Positions 1 through 12,138 are shown, counted from the first letter of the stretch. The stretch: 64,000 bases of DNA from CAZNPW01 sp964575185 (GCA_964575185.1 CAZNPW010000001.1:1-64000); one strand, 5' to 3'. The notes: generated from the letters alone by a model not told the origin. Program-made: numbers and translations.

Positions 1-53
1 GTACCGGCCTGTCACGCCGGGGGTCGCGGGTTCGAGCCCCGTCCACCGCGCCA
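1..53 (+). tRNA. tRNA-Asp (GTC), 3' part, cut by window edge
   Basis: The first 53 bases are identical to bases 101-153 of the complete tRNA-Asp that follows. They cover the end of the D arm, the anticodon stem with GTC at 11-13, the variable loop, the T arm and the acceptor 3' strand ending in an encoded CCA at 51-53. The 5' half lies outside the window. Confidence 0.93.
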
Positions 54-76
54 TCCCCGCCGTCCCGGGCGCCAGC

Positions 77-153
77 GCGGTGGTAGCTCAGTCGGTTAGA
101 GTACCGGCCTGTCACGCCGGGGGTCGCGGGTTCGAGCCCCGTCCACCGCGCCA
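77..153 (+). tRNA. tRNA-Asp (GTC)
   Basis: Complete cloverleaf of 77 nt with an encoded CCA. The acceptor strands GCGGTGG (77-83) and CCACCGC (143-149) pair perfectly, G150 is the discriminator, and the anticodon GTC is at 111-113. It is the second of two tandem copies separated by 23 bases, probably co-transcribed. The encoded CCA is usual for tRNA genes in this group. Confidence 0.97.
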
Positions 154-220
154 TCGCGTTCCGCGGCCCCGCACGGCCGCGGTCGCCCGAAGGGGCCGGC
201 ACCGAGGCGCCGGCCGCCGC

Positions 221-2905
<2,685 letters not shown>

Positions 2906-3091
2906 GGCAAGCTCCTTCCTGGGCGCGCTGGTCGGGCGGGACGGCGCGGCGTGGGTGTATCCGTCGCCCGGCGCGATGACCAGAGCCGGGCTGTGGCCTG
3001 CCTGCCATGACACATACACTCGCACAACGGTGATTGGCATGGGCTGGCCCCGGCTTCTAGAACCGGCGAACGCAAGAGGGGGGTCGTCCTG

Positions 3092-3802
3092 TTGAAACCG
3101 ACGCGACATCTCGCCGTCGTCGCACTGGCGGCGGCGCTTGCTGCGGTGCTGGTCCTGCCGGCGCGGGCGCAGGGTCCCGTGGTGGTGGAACTTTTCACGA
3201 GCCAGGGCTGTTCCTCCTGCCCGCCGGCCGACGCCCTGATGGCCGAGCTTGCCGCCGACCCCGCGGTGCTCGCGCTGGCCCTGCACGTCGACTACTGGGA
3301 CTACATCGGCTGGAAGGACAGTTTCGCCCAGCCGGCCTTCACCGACCGGCAGAAGGCCTATGCCCGCGCCGCCGGCAGCAAGATGATCTACACGCCGCAG
3401 ATGATCGTGAACGGGATCGACCGGGTCGAGGGCACCGACCCCGAACGCGTGCGGTCGCTGGTCAGCGCGCACCAGGCCGCGGACACCGGCGTGACGCTGA
3501 CGGCGACGCGGCAGGGCGGCGTGCTGGTGATCGAGGCCGCGTCGAGGACGCCCCTGCCCGACGGGGCCGACATCGTGCTGGTCCGCTTCACGCCGGTGCA
3601 GACGGTGGCCATTTTGGATGGCGAGAACGCGGGCCACACGCTGACCTATCACAACATCGTGCGAAGCTGGCAGTCGGTCGGGACCTGGTCCGGGCAGGCC
3701 CCGCTGCGGGTCGAGGTGCCGCTCGCCGGTCCCGAGGAAGCGGCGGTGCTGGTGCAGGAACCGGGACCGAAGGCGATCCTCGCCGCGGCACGGGTCGACT
3801 GA
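3092..3802 (+). CDS. DUF1223 family secreted thioredoxin-fold protein
   Basis: A 236-residue protein with a clear signal peptide (residues 1-26, hydrophobic alanine/leucine core ending ARAQG). The mature protein starts with VVVELFTSQGCSSCPPADA, whose CxxC sits at the end of the first strand as in thioredoxin folds; this is the hallmark of DUF1223. The family has no established function, and a periplasmic redox role is plausible from the motif. The start is TTG, with a purine-rich AAGAGGGGGG a few bases upstream; no better start fits the signal peptide. It is divergent from acnA and convergent with the acyltransferase gene, whose stop codon begins on the next base. Confidence 0.85.
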   Translation: MKPTRHLAVVALAAALAAVLVLPARAQGPVVVELFTSQGCSSCPPADALMAELAADPAVLALALHVDYWDYIGWKDSFAQPAFTDRQKAYARAAGSKMIYTPQMIVNGIDRVEGTDPERVRSLVSAHQAADTGVTLTATRQGGVLVIEAASRTPLPDGADIVLVRFTPVQTVAILDGENAGHTLTYHNIVRSWQSVGTWSGQAPLRVEVPLAGPEEAAVLVQEPGPKAILAAARVD

Positions 3803-4654
3803 TCACTTCCAGCGCCGGTGGATCCAGAACCACTGCGCTGGGTGCGCCCTGACCTGCGCCGCCAGGCTGTCGTTCAGCGCCTGCGTCATCGTCCGGGCGT
3901 CGCTGACGGGGATCGGCGGCTCCACGACCACGCGGAAGGACAGGCCGTCGGGCTGGCGGATGGCGTAGACCGGCAGCAGGAGGGCGTCGTATCGCAGCGC
4001 CAGGTCGGCTGCGGACAGCGCGGTGCGCGCGGGCCGGCCGAGGAACGACAGGACCTCGCCGTGGCGCATGGCCTGGTCGATCACCAGCCCGACCATGCCG
4101 CCCGCCTTAAGGTGCCGCACCATCTCGCCCAGGCCCGCCCGGCCGCGCGGGAACATCGGCGTGCCGATGCGGCGCATCGCCTGCACGTAATGGGCGTTGA
4201 AGGCGCGGTTCTTCATCGGCTTGTAGAGCCCGCCGACGCGGAAGCCCCGCGCCAGCAGCGCGGCCCGGCTCGCGTCGTAGTTGCCGAAGTGCCCCGTCAC
4301 CAGCACGGCGGGCCGTCCCGCCGCCCGGGCCGCCTGCAGCGCGCAAAGCCCCGCGCCCTCCAGCGGGGCGGCGGCGGCGCGGGCGGCGAAGGCCGGGCCG
4401 GAGTAGATCTCGATCAGCGTCCGTCCGGCGTTGTCGGGCACCTGCTCCACCATCCGCGCGACCTCGGCTGCGGGCAGGTCGGGCCAGACATGGGCCAGGT
4501 TCTCGCGCACCCGCCGCCCGTAGCCGGCGAGCGGTGCCACGACGCGCGCGAAGACGACGCCGCAGAGCGGCACGCGCCAGGCATAGGGCAGCGCGAGCAA
4601 GAGCCCGATCAGGGCGCGGGCGCCGAGGTCCTCGATCCGGTGGCGCAGGGTCAT
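3803..4654 (-). CDS. Lipid A biosynthesis acyltransferase (LpxL/HtrB family)
   Basis: About 283 residues. An N-terminal hydrophobic stretch (ALIGLLLALPYAWRVPLCG) acts as a membrane anchor, followed by the acyltransferase core: VLVTGHFGNYDASRAAL carries the catalytic HxxxxD-like site, then LYKPMKNRAFN, RGRAGLGEMVRHL and GGMVGLVIDQ as in LpxL/LpxM enzymes, and a C-terminal WFWIHRRWK typical of the family. It transfers a secondary acyl chain to Kdo-lipid A at the inner membrane. I chose ATG at 4654; a GTG at 4684 in the same frame would add ten residues that do not resemble the family. LpxL and LpxM cannot be separated by eye. Confidence 0.9.
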   Translation of the reverse strand: MTLRHRIEDLGARALIGLLLALPYAWRVPLCGVVFARVVAPLAGYGRRVRENLAHVWPDLPAAEVARMVEQVPDNAGRTLIEIYSGPAFAARAAAAPLEGAGLCALQAARAAGRPAVLVTGHFGNYDASRAALLARGFRVGGLYKPMKNRAFNAHYVQAMRRIGTPMFPRGRAGLGEMVRHLKAGGMVGLVIDQAMRHGEVLSFLGRPARTALSAADLALRYDALLLPVYAIRQPDGLSFRVVVEPPIPVSDARTMTQALNDSLAAQVRAHPAQWFWIHRRWK

Positions 4655-5378
4655 GACCGATGGCCCCGGTCGGCGCGCCACCACGGGCGCTGCGGCCCGG
4701 CAGGGACCTGTCGGCCCGCGCGGTCACCCGCCGGTTCCCGGCGCTGGCGAAGGGGCCGCCCGACCGGCAGGATGCGGCGACCGCAGGCAACCCGCCCCCG
4801 CGCCCCGGCCGGATGGCGGCGGTCCCCGGCGCAGCCCGGCCCGGCCGAGGCCCGGTCCGGTGCGCGCGGCACCGCGGCGGGACGGCAGGCCCCGACCGTC
4901 GCCTGCGGATCCACGAGGGGGGTGGCGATGCTCACGGCCCAGCGCATAGCCGTCCCGTCCGCGCAGGGAAAGAGGGGCCGCGACGGGGGGGTAGGTGCTG
5001 GTTGGCGTAGCCGCCCCGCCCGCGCAGGGAAAGAGGGGCCGCGACGGGGGGGTAGGTGCTGGTTGCCGTAGCCGTCCCGCCCGCGCAGGGAAAGCGGCGC
5101 GGGGCTTCCGGTCGCGGCCTGCGCCGCGGGAGCCTCCCCGCCCGCGCAGGGAAAGAAGCCACCGCGCTTTGGCCCGCCTTGCCGGACGGTGGATGCGACG
5201 GTCCGTGCCGCGACGCCGGTGCCGCCCCGCCCGGGTCGCTCCTCCGCCACCGGCGGCGCGGCCGCGCATCTCGTTCCCGTCAGAGCCGCCGTCGCGCCCG
5301 AGGCATGGCCGCCCGGACCATCGCCCGGCGGCGCAGCGCCCGACGGGCCTTTCCGGCGCAAGGCCGCGGCGACCCGGG
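4655..5378. other. Gene-free stretch of 724 bases with a 61-bp repeat
   Basis: Lies between the divergently placed acyltransferase gene and the end of the fliG-like gene. Open frames exist on both strands but are arginine/proline-rich and low in complexity, as expected of non-coding DNA with very high GC. The acyltransferase promoter should lie at the left edge. The only clear structure is the periodic repeat at 4947-5155, described separately. I see nothing further in 5156-5378. Confidence 0.6.
4947..5155. CRISPR. Four-copy, 61-bp-period CRISPR-like repeat, no cas genes nearby
   Basis: The core GCGCAGGGAAAG recurs with starts at 4961, 5022, 5083 and 5144, exactly 61 bases apart each time. 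The conserved block is about 26 bases and begins AGCC just before CCCGCCCGCGCAGGG. On the minus strand it reads CTTTCCCTGCGCGGGCGGG, and CCCTGC can pair with GCGGGG around a four-base loop, as in type I-E repeats. A 61-base period equals a 29-base repeat plus 32-base spacer. Minus-strand translation gives recurring FPARAGR and FPCAGG, similar to mis-annotated I-E arrays. Against this, the first two spacers differ by one base, the repeats are imperfect, and no cas gene is in the window. It could be a plain tandem duplication. Confidence 0.4.
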
Positions 5379-6467
5379 CTATGCCTCCTCCTCTTCCGCC
5401 ACCAGCACGATCTCGCCCAGCGCCTCGAGCCGACGGATGCCCGAGATGACCTCGGCCATCGCGGCGTCGCCGTCGCGCGGTTTGACGCTGCCACGGGCCG
5501 CCATCTCCTCGCGGAAGGCTTCGGCCATGCGCTGGCTGATGTTGGACAGGATGTGGTCGACCGCAGGGGCCAGGTCCGGCTGCGCGCGGGCGGCGGCGAG
5601 CGCGGTCACCAGCACGGCCTGGTCGACGACGCGGGTGATCTTCGGCACGTCGCGCGGCGCGACGCGGAGGGGGATGTGGATGAAGGTGAACAGCGCCTTG
5701 CGGACTTCGGCCGCGAAGGTCTCGTCCTCGGTGGACAGGCCCGCGAGCAGATCCTCGCGCGTGGCGGGGCTGGCGACGTTCAGGATCGCGCCGACGCGTT
5801 CGACCGGGCCGAGGTCGAAGGCGCGCGGCGGGCGGGCGTCGAGCTGCTGGACCAGCGCCGCGCCGATCCGGCGCACCGTGTCGGGCGCCACGTCGCCGGT
5901 CAGCGACATCGCATAGGCCACGCGCCGGGCGCGGTCGCCGGGCATCGCGGCGAGCAGTTCGGCCGCACGCGACACCGGCAGCTTGGCCAGGATCACCGCC
6001 GCCACCTCGGCCGATTCGCCCGCCATCAGCGGACCGAGCTGCGCCGCGGGAAGCGCCACGATCCGCTCCCACGGGTCTACGCGCGAGGCGATGCCGGCGA
6101 TCCGCCGCAAGCGGCTGGCCGCACCCGCGCTGATGCGGCCGTCCATCAGGCTGATCGCGCCTTCGAGGCCACCCGGGAAGGACAGGCCGACCTGTTCGAG
6201 TTCGTCCGCGAACTCCCCCACGATGGCCATGAGCGTCGCCCGGTCGACGAGGCGCATCTGCCCCATCTGTTCGGTGACGGCGGCCTGCATGTGTTCGGGC
6301 AGCGCCGCCAGCGGCACCTCGGTCCCTTCGGACACCAGCAGCCGCACGATCACCGCCGCCTTTTCGCGCGCCGAAAGCTCCGGCCGGCTGCGCGCGACGG
6401 GGTCGCGCCGCGCTGCGGGGGTGGAGGGTGCGATGCGGGCGAGCTGCGCCCCGGCGTTCTGCGCCAT
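5379..6467 (-). CDS. FliG-like flagellar motor switch protein
   Basis: A 362-residue protein built almost wholly of helical repeats in the FliG manner: an N-terminal segment (about 30-110, LSAREKAAVIVRLLVSEG), a middle armadillo-like segment with DPWERI and GESAEVAAVILAKLP (about 130-200), and a C-terminal segment with ILNVASPATREDLLAGL, FTFIHIPL, VPKITRVVDQ and ILSNISQRMAEAFREEMAARG that matches the FliG C domain, which contacts MotA. FliG is a C-ring rotor component. No other flagellar gene lies in this window, so this is an orphan locus or a second copy. The acidic tail EEEEA is notable. A divergent FliG paralogue is the main alternative. Confidence 0.8.
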   Translation of the reverse strand: MAQNAGAQLARIAPSTPAARRDPVARSRPELSAREKAAVIVRLLVSEGTEVPLAALPEHMQAAVTEQMGQMRLVDRATLMAIVGEFADELEQVGLSFPGGLEGAISLMDGRISAGAASRLRRIAGIASRVDPWERIVALPAAQLGPLMAGESAEVAAVILAKLPVSRAAELLAAMPGDRARRVAYAMSLTGDVAPDTVRRIGAALVQQLDARPPRAFDLGPVERVGAILNVASPATREDLLAGLSTEDETFAAEVRKALFTFIHIPLRVAPRDVPKITRVVDQAVLVTALAAARAQPDLAPAVDHILSNISQRMAEAFREEMAARGSVKPRDGDAAMAEVISGIRRLEALGEIVLVAEEEEA

Positions 6468-6558
6468 GCGAATCCCCAGACTTGCTGACCATCCGACACT
6501 GGCACGCCGCGGGTTAACGCGGTCTGAAGCCGCGCGCCATCCGGCGCAATCCGTCCGC

Positions 6559-7863
<1,305 letters not shown>

Positions 7864-7915
7864 CGGGGCCTCCGGGTTCCACGGCGCTTAGACCGGGCAG
7901 GGGGCGCCCGCAAGC

Positions 7916-8509
7916 TCAGGCGGGCCGCAGCGCCAGCATCCGGTCGACGCGCAGCGCCCGCGCGCCCTCCTCGCCGCGGACCTGCGCCTTGACCACCCGC
8001 AGCCGGTCGTCGAGCGCGAGCGCGAGCGGGCGGAAGGTCAGCGCGACCTCGGCGCCGTCGTCGCCCACATAGGCCGCCTGCAGCCAGGCGCGCGCCCGGA
8101 TCGCTGCGCGCAGCACGGGCAGGTGGCGCTGCGGGGCAGGGTCCTCGGCCAGCGGGTCGAACAGGTCCCCCGGCGCGCCGGGCGTCACCGTGCCGATCTT
8201 CGCGCCGAGCGTGCGGGCCGCGCGGGCCAGCCCCGCATCCTCGCCCCCCGCCACGGCGGCGATCCCGGCGCGCAGGGCCAGAAGTTCCGGCCCCGTCAGC
8301 ACCATCGGCGGCAGCGTCACGGGGGCGCGCAGGATGTAGCCCAGCCCCGGCTCGCCCTCGACCGGCAGGCCGCTGGCCGCAAGCGTGGCCATGTCGCGCC
8401 AGATCGTCCGGGCCGACACGCCGAAGGCCACGGCCAGATCGCCCGCGCGGTGCAGGCGACCGTCGCGCAGGGTCTGGATCAGGCGGTGCAGGCGGTCCTG
8501 ACGGGGCAT
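7916..8509 (-). CDS. HTH (DeoR/YafY-type) regulator with WYL domain
   Basis: A 197-residue transcription factor. Residues 5-55 form a winged helix of the HTH_11 type (LHRLIQTLRDGRLHRAGDLA then SARTIWRDMATL), and the rest resembles the WYL ligand-sensing region with AYVGDDGAEVALTFRPLALAL and a C-terminal RALRVDRMLALRP. Such proteins are often local repressors. The ATG at 8509 lies three bases from a perfect 18-bp palindrome, which suggests autoregulation. The divergent neighbour is tatA, about 117 bases away, so the same operator could also affect tatABC. Confidence 0.85.
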   Translation of the reverse strand: MPRQDRLHRLIQTLRDGRLHRAGDLAVAFGVSARTIWRDMATLAASGLPVEGEPGLGYILRAPVTLPPMVLTGPELLALRAGIAAVAGGEDAGLARAARTLGAKIGTVTPGAPGDLFDPLAEDPAPQRHLPVLRAAIRARAWLQAAYVGDDGAEVALTFRPLALALDDRLRVVKAQVRGEEGARALRVDRMLALRPA

Positions 8510-8511
8510 TC

Positions 8512-8529
8512 CTGACAGATATCTGTCAG
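8512..8529. promoter_or_regulatory. Perfect 18-bp palindrome, likely operator of the WYL regulator
   Basis: CTGACAGAT followed directly by ATCTGTCAG. It sits immediately upstream of the regulator start codon and about 98 bases upstream of tatA. Position and perfect symmetry fit a dimer-binding operator; identity of the ligand regulator is inferred from adjacency. Confidence 0.65.
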
Positions 8530-8626
8530 CAGAACCCCCGATCAACCCCCCCTGCGGCAACGGGCGGCTTGCCCCGCACGGCCCCCGTCCCCGACAAGGA
8601 TCGGGACCATTCCAGGAGACACCGCC

Positions 8627-8851
8627 ATGCAAGTCGGCCCCTTCCAGCTTCTGCTGATCGCCGTCGTCGTCCTCGTCCTGTTCGGGCGCGGCAAGATCGC
8701 CTCGATGATGGGCGAGTTCGGCAAGGGCATCACCGCCTTCAAGAAGGGCGTGAACGAGGGCAAGGCCGAGATCGAGGACGCCTCGGTCGTCGCGCCCGCG
8801 CCCGCCACCGTCCGCGACGTGACGCCCGTGGCCGAGAAGGAAAAGGTCTGA
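8627..8851 (+). CDS. tatA: Sec-independent protein translocase TatA
   Basis: A 74-residue protein with one N-terminal membrane helix (FQLLLIAVVVLVLFGRGKI), the FGRGK hinge, and an amphipathic helix SMMGEFGKGITAFKKGV, followed by a charged, proline-rich tail. These are the features of TatA, which oligomerises to form the translocation pathway for folded proteins. The start has CCAGGAGA upstream. It is the first gene of tatABC, with tatB 28 bases downstream. Confidence 0.96.
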   Translation: MQVGPFQLLLIAVVVLVLFGRGKIASMMGEFGKGITAFKKGVNEGKAEIEDASVVAPAPATVRDVTPVAEKEKV

Positions 8852-8879
8852 TCCCGGGCGCAGGCGGGGGGCACCCGTC

Positions 8880-9380
8880 ATGATGGACATCGGCTTCATG
8901 GAGCTGCTGGTGATCGGCGTCGTGGCGCTGATCGTCATCGGCCCGAAGGACATGCCCGAGATGTTCCGCCAGCTCGGCCGCTTCACCGGCAAGCTGCGGC
9001 AGATGGCGCGCGAGTTCCAGCGCACGATGGAACAGGCCGGCGACGAATCGGGCGCGCGCGACATCATGCGCGACCTGAAGACGATGTCCTCGCCGACTTC
9101 GACCGGTATCGACAAGCTGCGCACCGCTGCCGACAAGTTCGAGAAGTGGGACCCGATCAAGAACGCGGCCCGCCCGACCACACCCCCTGCGCCCCGCCCT
9201 GTGCCCGAGGCTGCGGCCCCGGCTGAGGCCGTGTCGGTGGAGGCGCCGCCCGCGATGGGCCCGGCCACCCAGGCGCTCGCCGACCAGCGCGCGGCGCAGG
9301 CCGCGATCGCGCGCGATGCGGCCGACCGGATGCGCGCCGTCACCGCAGCACCCGCGCCTGCCCCGGAACCGACCCCCTGA
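8880..9380 (+). CDS. tatB: Sec-independent protein translocase TatB
   Basis: A 166-residue protein: one N-terminal membrane helix (MDIGFMELLVIGVVALIVIGP), the conserved GPKDMPEMFRQLGRFTG turn, then a long amphipathic helix and a proline/alanine-rich tail. TatB binds twin-arginine signal peptides together with TatC. Two ATG codons in a row open the frame, and either is possible. The stop codon overlaps the tatC start (TGATG), so translation is probably coupled. Confidence 0.95.
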   Translation: MMDIGFMELLVIGVVALIVIGPKDMPEMFRQLGRFTGKLRQMAREFQRTMEQAGDESGARDIMRDLKTMSSPTSTGIDKLRTAADKFEKWDPIKNAARPTTPPAPRPVPEAAAPAEAVSVEAPPAMGPATQALADQRAAQAAIARDAADRMRAVTAAPAPAPEPTP

Positions 9381-10234
9381 TGGCCACCGCGAAACCCGAC
9401 CACATCGACGACTCGAGCGCGCCCCTGATCGAGCACCTGGCCGAGCTGCGCACGCGCATCCTCTATGCGCTGTCGGCATTCGTCGTCTGCTTCCTGATCG
9501 GCTACGTCATCTGGCAGCCGATCTTCAACTTCCTGTCCTATCCGCTCTGCGACGTGCTGGCGGCGCGCGGCCAGCAGTGCCAACTCGTGCTCATAAAGGC
9601 GCAGGAAGGCTTCTTCGTCGCCATCCGCATCGCCATGTGGGGCGGCTTCATCATGGCCTTCCCGATCATCGCCTACCAGCTGTGGCGGTTCGTGGCCCCC
9701 GGGCTCTACCGGTCCGAGAAGGAGGCGTTCCTGCCCTTCCTGATCGCCAGCCCGGTGATGTTCTTCATCGGTGCGGCCTTCGCCTACTGGGTCATCCTGC
9801 CCTTCGCCTTCGCCTTCTTCCTGGGGTTCCAGGACGGCTTCCAGCAGGCGGCGGCGACCGGCGGGATGCTGGCCGAGGCGCCGGCGGGGGTCGTCTTCCA
9901 GGGGTCGATGGAAGCCTACCTGTCGATCACCATGTCCTTCGTGCTGGCCTTCGGGCTGTGCTTCCAGCTGCCCGTGCTGCTGACGCTGCTCGGCCGGGCC
10001 GGGATCCTGTCCGCCGCGGGGCTGCGGGCGACGCGGAAGTATGCCATCGTGCTGATCCTGTTCGTCGCCGCCGTCGTGACGCCCCCCGACGTCATGAGCC
10101 AGCTGATCCTCTTCACCGCGATCTATCCGCTGTTCGAGATCTCGATCTTCCTGATCGCCCGGTTCGAGCGCGACCGCGAGGCGGCGGCGCGGGCCGACGG
10201 CACCTGGGTCGACCCCGATGACGAGACCGCTTGA
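9380..10234 (+). CDS. tatC: Sec-independent protein translocase TatC
   Basis: A 284-residue polytopic membrane protein and the twin-arginine signal receptor of the Tat system. Seen directly: APLIEHLAELRTRILYAL with the essential acidic residue, the first periplasmic loop, FFVAIRIAMWGGFIMAFPIIAYQLWRF in shorter pieces as the second and third helices, APGLYRSEKEAFLPF, and a late PPDVMSQL, all TatC landmarks. About six membrane helices are visible. It overlaps tatB at its start and the DUF815 gene at its end (17 bases). Confidence 0.97.
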   Translation: MATAKPDHIDDSSAPLIEHLAELRTRILYALSAFVVCFLIGYVIWQPIFNFLSYPLCDVLAARGQQCQLVLIKAQEGFFVAIRIAMWGGFIMAFPIIAYQLWRFVAPGLYRSEKEAFLPFLIASPVMFFIGAAFAYWVILPFAFAFFLGFQDGFQQAAATGGMLAEAPAGVVFQGSMEAYLSITMSFVLAFGLCFQLPVLLTLLGRAGILSAAGLRATRKYAIVLILFVAAVVTPPDVMSQLILFTAIYPLFEISIFLIARFERDREAAARADGTWVDPDDETA

Positions 10235-11060
10235 GCGCATCGCTGCGGCGCTGGAACGGCTCGCCCCGGCTTCCTCCCCGCCCCCCGACTGGGCGGCCGA
10301 GGCCTTCGTCTGGCACACGGGCCCCGACCGGCTGACCCCCGTGCCGCAGGTCGCGCGGGTCGACGTGGGCCTTCTGATCGGGATCGACCGCGCCCGCGAC
10401 ACGCTTCTCGCCAACACCCGCGCCTTCGCGCGCGGGCTGCCCGCCAACAACGCGCTGCTCTGGGGGGCGCGGGGGATGGGGAAGTCCTCGCTGGTCAAGG
10501 CCGTCCATGCGGCGGTGCGGGGCGAGGGGCACGACCTGAAGATCGTGGAGCTGCAGCGCGACGACCTGCCTTCGGTCGGCCGCCTGCTCGACCTTCTGCG
10601 CGCCTGTCCGGCGCAGGTGCTCATGTTCTGCGACGACCTGTCCTTCAGCCACGACGACCAGCATTACAAGTCGCTGAAGGCCGTGCTCGACGGCGGCATC
10701 GCCGGGCGGCCCGCGAACGTCATCCTCTACGCCACCTCGAACCGCCGCCACCTCATGCCGCGCGACATGATCGAGAACGAACGCTCGACCGCGATCAGCC
10801 CGTCCGAGGCGGTGGAGGAGAAGGTCAGCCTGTCCGACCGTTTCGGGCTGTGGCTCGGCTTCCATCCCTGTTCGCAGGACGACTACCTGGCGATGGTGCA
10901 GGGCTACTGCGCAGCCCATGGCGTCGCCGTGCCCGAGGACAGGCTGCGCGCCGAAGCGATCGAATGGCAGATGACGCGCGGGGCGCGGTCGGGGCGGGTC
11001 GCATGGCAGTTCTTCTGCGACCTGGCCGCGCGGGAAGGCGTGCGGGTGCCGGGCGCCTGA
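10218..11060 (+). CDS. DUF815 family AAA-type ATPase
   Basis: A 280-residue P-loop ATPase. Walker A is GARGMGKSSLVKA (about residue 80), Walker B is VLMFCDDLSF, and a sensor-like ATSNRRHLMPRDM follows; RFGLWLGFHPCSQDDYL and a C-terminal helical lid match DUF815 proteins. The function is not established. It starts inside the tatC 3' end, so it belongs to the tat operon; a link to Tat biogenesis is a guess from position only. Confidence 0.88.
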   Translation: MTRPLERIAAALERLAPASSPPPDWAAEAFVWHTGPDRLTPVPQVARVDVGLLIGIDRARDTLLANTRAFARGLPANNALLWGARGMGKSSLVKAVHAAVRGEGHDLKIVELQRDDLPSVGRLLDLLRACPAQVLMFCDDLSFSHDDQHYKSLKAVLDGGIAGRPANVILYATSNRRHLMPRDMIENERSTAISPSEAVEEKVSLSDRFGLWLGFHPCSQDDYLAMVQGYCAAHGVAVPEDRLRAEAIEWQMTRGARSGRVAWQFFCDLAAREGVRVPGA

Positions 11061-11078
11061 CCGCCCGGCACCGCTGCG

Positions 11079-12062
11079 TCAATGCGCGCGGAACCAGCCC
11101 GCGATGCGGTTCTCGTCGCGATGCCGGCCGCCGGCCGTCGCCCCGAACATCGCCGCGGCCAGCGCGATCATCAGCCCCGCCGCGATGACGAAGGCCGTCA
11201 GCACCGCCGTCCGCCGCGCCGCATCCGCCGTCTCGCGCACCGTCTGCTCGGCCTGCGCGACCGCCGCGGCCGCGTCGTCGCGCAGCCGCGTCGCCTCGGC
11301 CACCGCCTCGTCGATCCGCGCCTCGGCCTCGGGCGGGGTCAGGGTGGAGTTCCGCGCCACCTCCTGCGCCAGGAAGGCGCGGTCGGCGTCGGGCAGCTCG
11401 CCCGTGCGCACGACGTTGAAGATCACGTCCTGCACGGCGGGCGAGACGGTGGCACCGGGGTCGATCGCCTCGCCCGTGCCGCGCAGCAGGCGGTTGTTGA
11501 TCGCGGCGATGGGGTCGAAGCCCGACAGGTCGAGGCCCCCCGTGGACGCCGCATCGCCCGCCGCCTGCGCCGCCCCGCCGACCGCCGCACCGGCGCCTTG
11601 CGCGACCGCCCCCACGGCCTGCGCCGCACCGCCCGCCGCCTGGCCCGCCGCGGTCACGACGGTGCCCACCGCGTTGCCCGCGATCCAGGCCCCGAGCAGC
11701 AGCCCCAGCGCCCAGACGACCGCGCCGTGGATGCTGTCGCGCGCCCCGACCTCGTCGGCCGTCACCGGGTCGCCCGTCCGCCGCCGCATCCGCCCGGCGA
11801 TGTAGCCGCCCGTCCAGTAGGCCGCCACGACCGTGACCAGCATCCAGGCCCCGGTCAGGATCAAGGACAGCGTGCCGTTGCCCTCGCCCTCCAGCGGCGA
11901 GACGACCGACAGGCCGAGCGCCGCCCCGAAGGCCCCGAACAAGACCCCGATGGCCGCCGCGACGACCGCGCCGGCCAGGATCGCGGCCCAGTCGATGCTG
12001 CTCGCCGGGGGCGGAGGGACCACGGCGGTCGCCGTTACCGGCGCCTGCGTCTGCGCGGCCAC
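11079..12062 (-). CDS. Alanine-rich membrane protein, PhnA-like/unknown
   Basis: A 327-residue protein from a GTG start. After a short proline-rich N-terminus come membrane helices (IDWAAILAGAVVAAAIGVLF, TLSLILTGAWMLVTVVAAYW, and one with VVWALGLLLGAWIAGNAV), then a low-complexity alanine/glycine segment, a helical region DRAFLAQEVARNSTLTPPEA, and a final membrane helix TAVLTAFVIAAGLMIALAA. I do not recognise a catalytic domain. Similar rhodobacterial proteins are sometimes labelled PhnA-like. The 24-residue gene ends one base upstream of its start, so the two are probably translated together. Confidence 0.7.
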   Translation of the reverse strand: MAAQTQAPVTATAVVPPPPASSIDWAAILAGAVVAAAIGVLFGAFGAALGLSVVSPLEGEGNGTLSLILTGAWMLVTVVAAYWTGGYIAGRMRRRTGDPVTADEVGARDSIHGAVVWALGLLLGAWIAGNAVGTVVTAAGQAAGGAAQAVGAVAQGAGAAVGGAAQAAGDAASTGGLDLSGFDPIAAINNRLLRGTGEAIDPGATVSPAVQDVIFNVVRTGELPDADRAFLAQEVARNSTLTPPEAEARIDEAVAEATRLRDDAAAAVAQAEQTVRETADAARRTAVLTAFVIAAGLMIALAAAMFGATAGGRHRDENRIAGWFRAH

Positions 12063-12063
12063 G

Positions 12064-12138
12064 TCAGCGCAGCCCGAAGAAGGACAGGACCGCCAGCACG
12101 ACGACGATCAGGCCCACGAGGTAGATGATTCCGTTCAT
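12064..12138 (-). CDS. 24-residue single-helix membrane protein
   Basis: A short frame encoding a protein that begins MNGIIYLVGLIVVVLAVL and ends FFGLR: one membrane helix with a charged C-terminus. It stops one base before the GTG of the larger membrane protein on the same strand. I recall similar tiny hydrophobic proteins being common in Rhodobacteraceae. GC-rich codon use and perfect hydrophobic pattern support it as a real gene, but at this size translation needs proof. No function is known to me. Confidence 0.6.
   Translation of the reverse strand: MNGIIYLVGLIVVVLAVLSFFGLR

Noticed and set aside
3048..3066. TTCTAGAA flanked by CCGG in the acnA/DUF1223 intergenic region, considered as an Irr box because aconitase is an iron-sulfur enzyme.
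   Set aside because: The half-sites are fused without the three-base spacer and the flanks do not match TTTAGAA-N3-TTCTAAA, so it is only a short palindrome.
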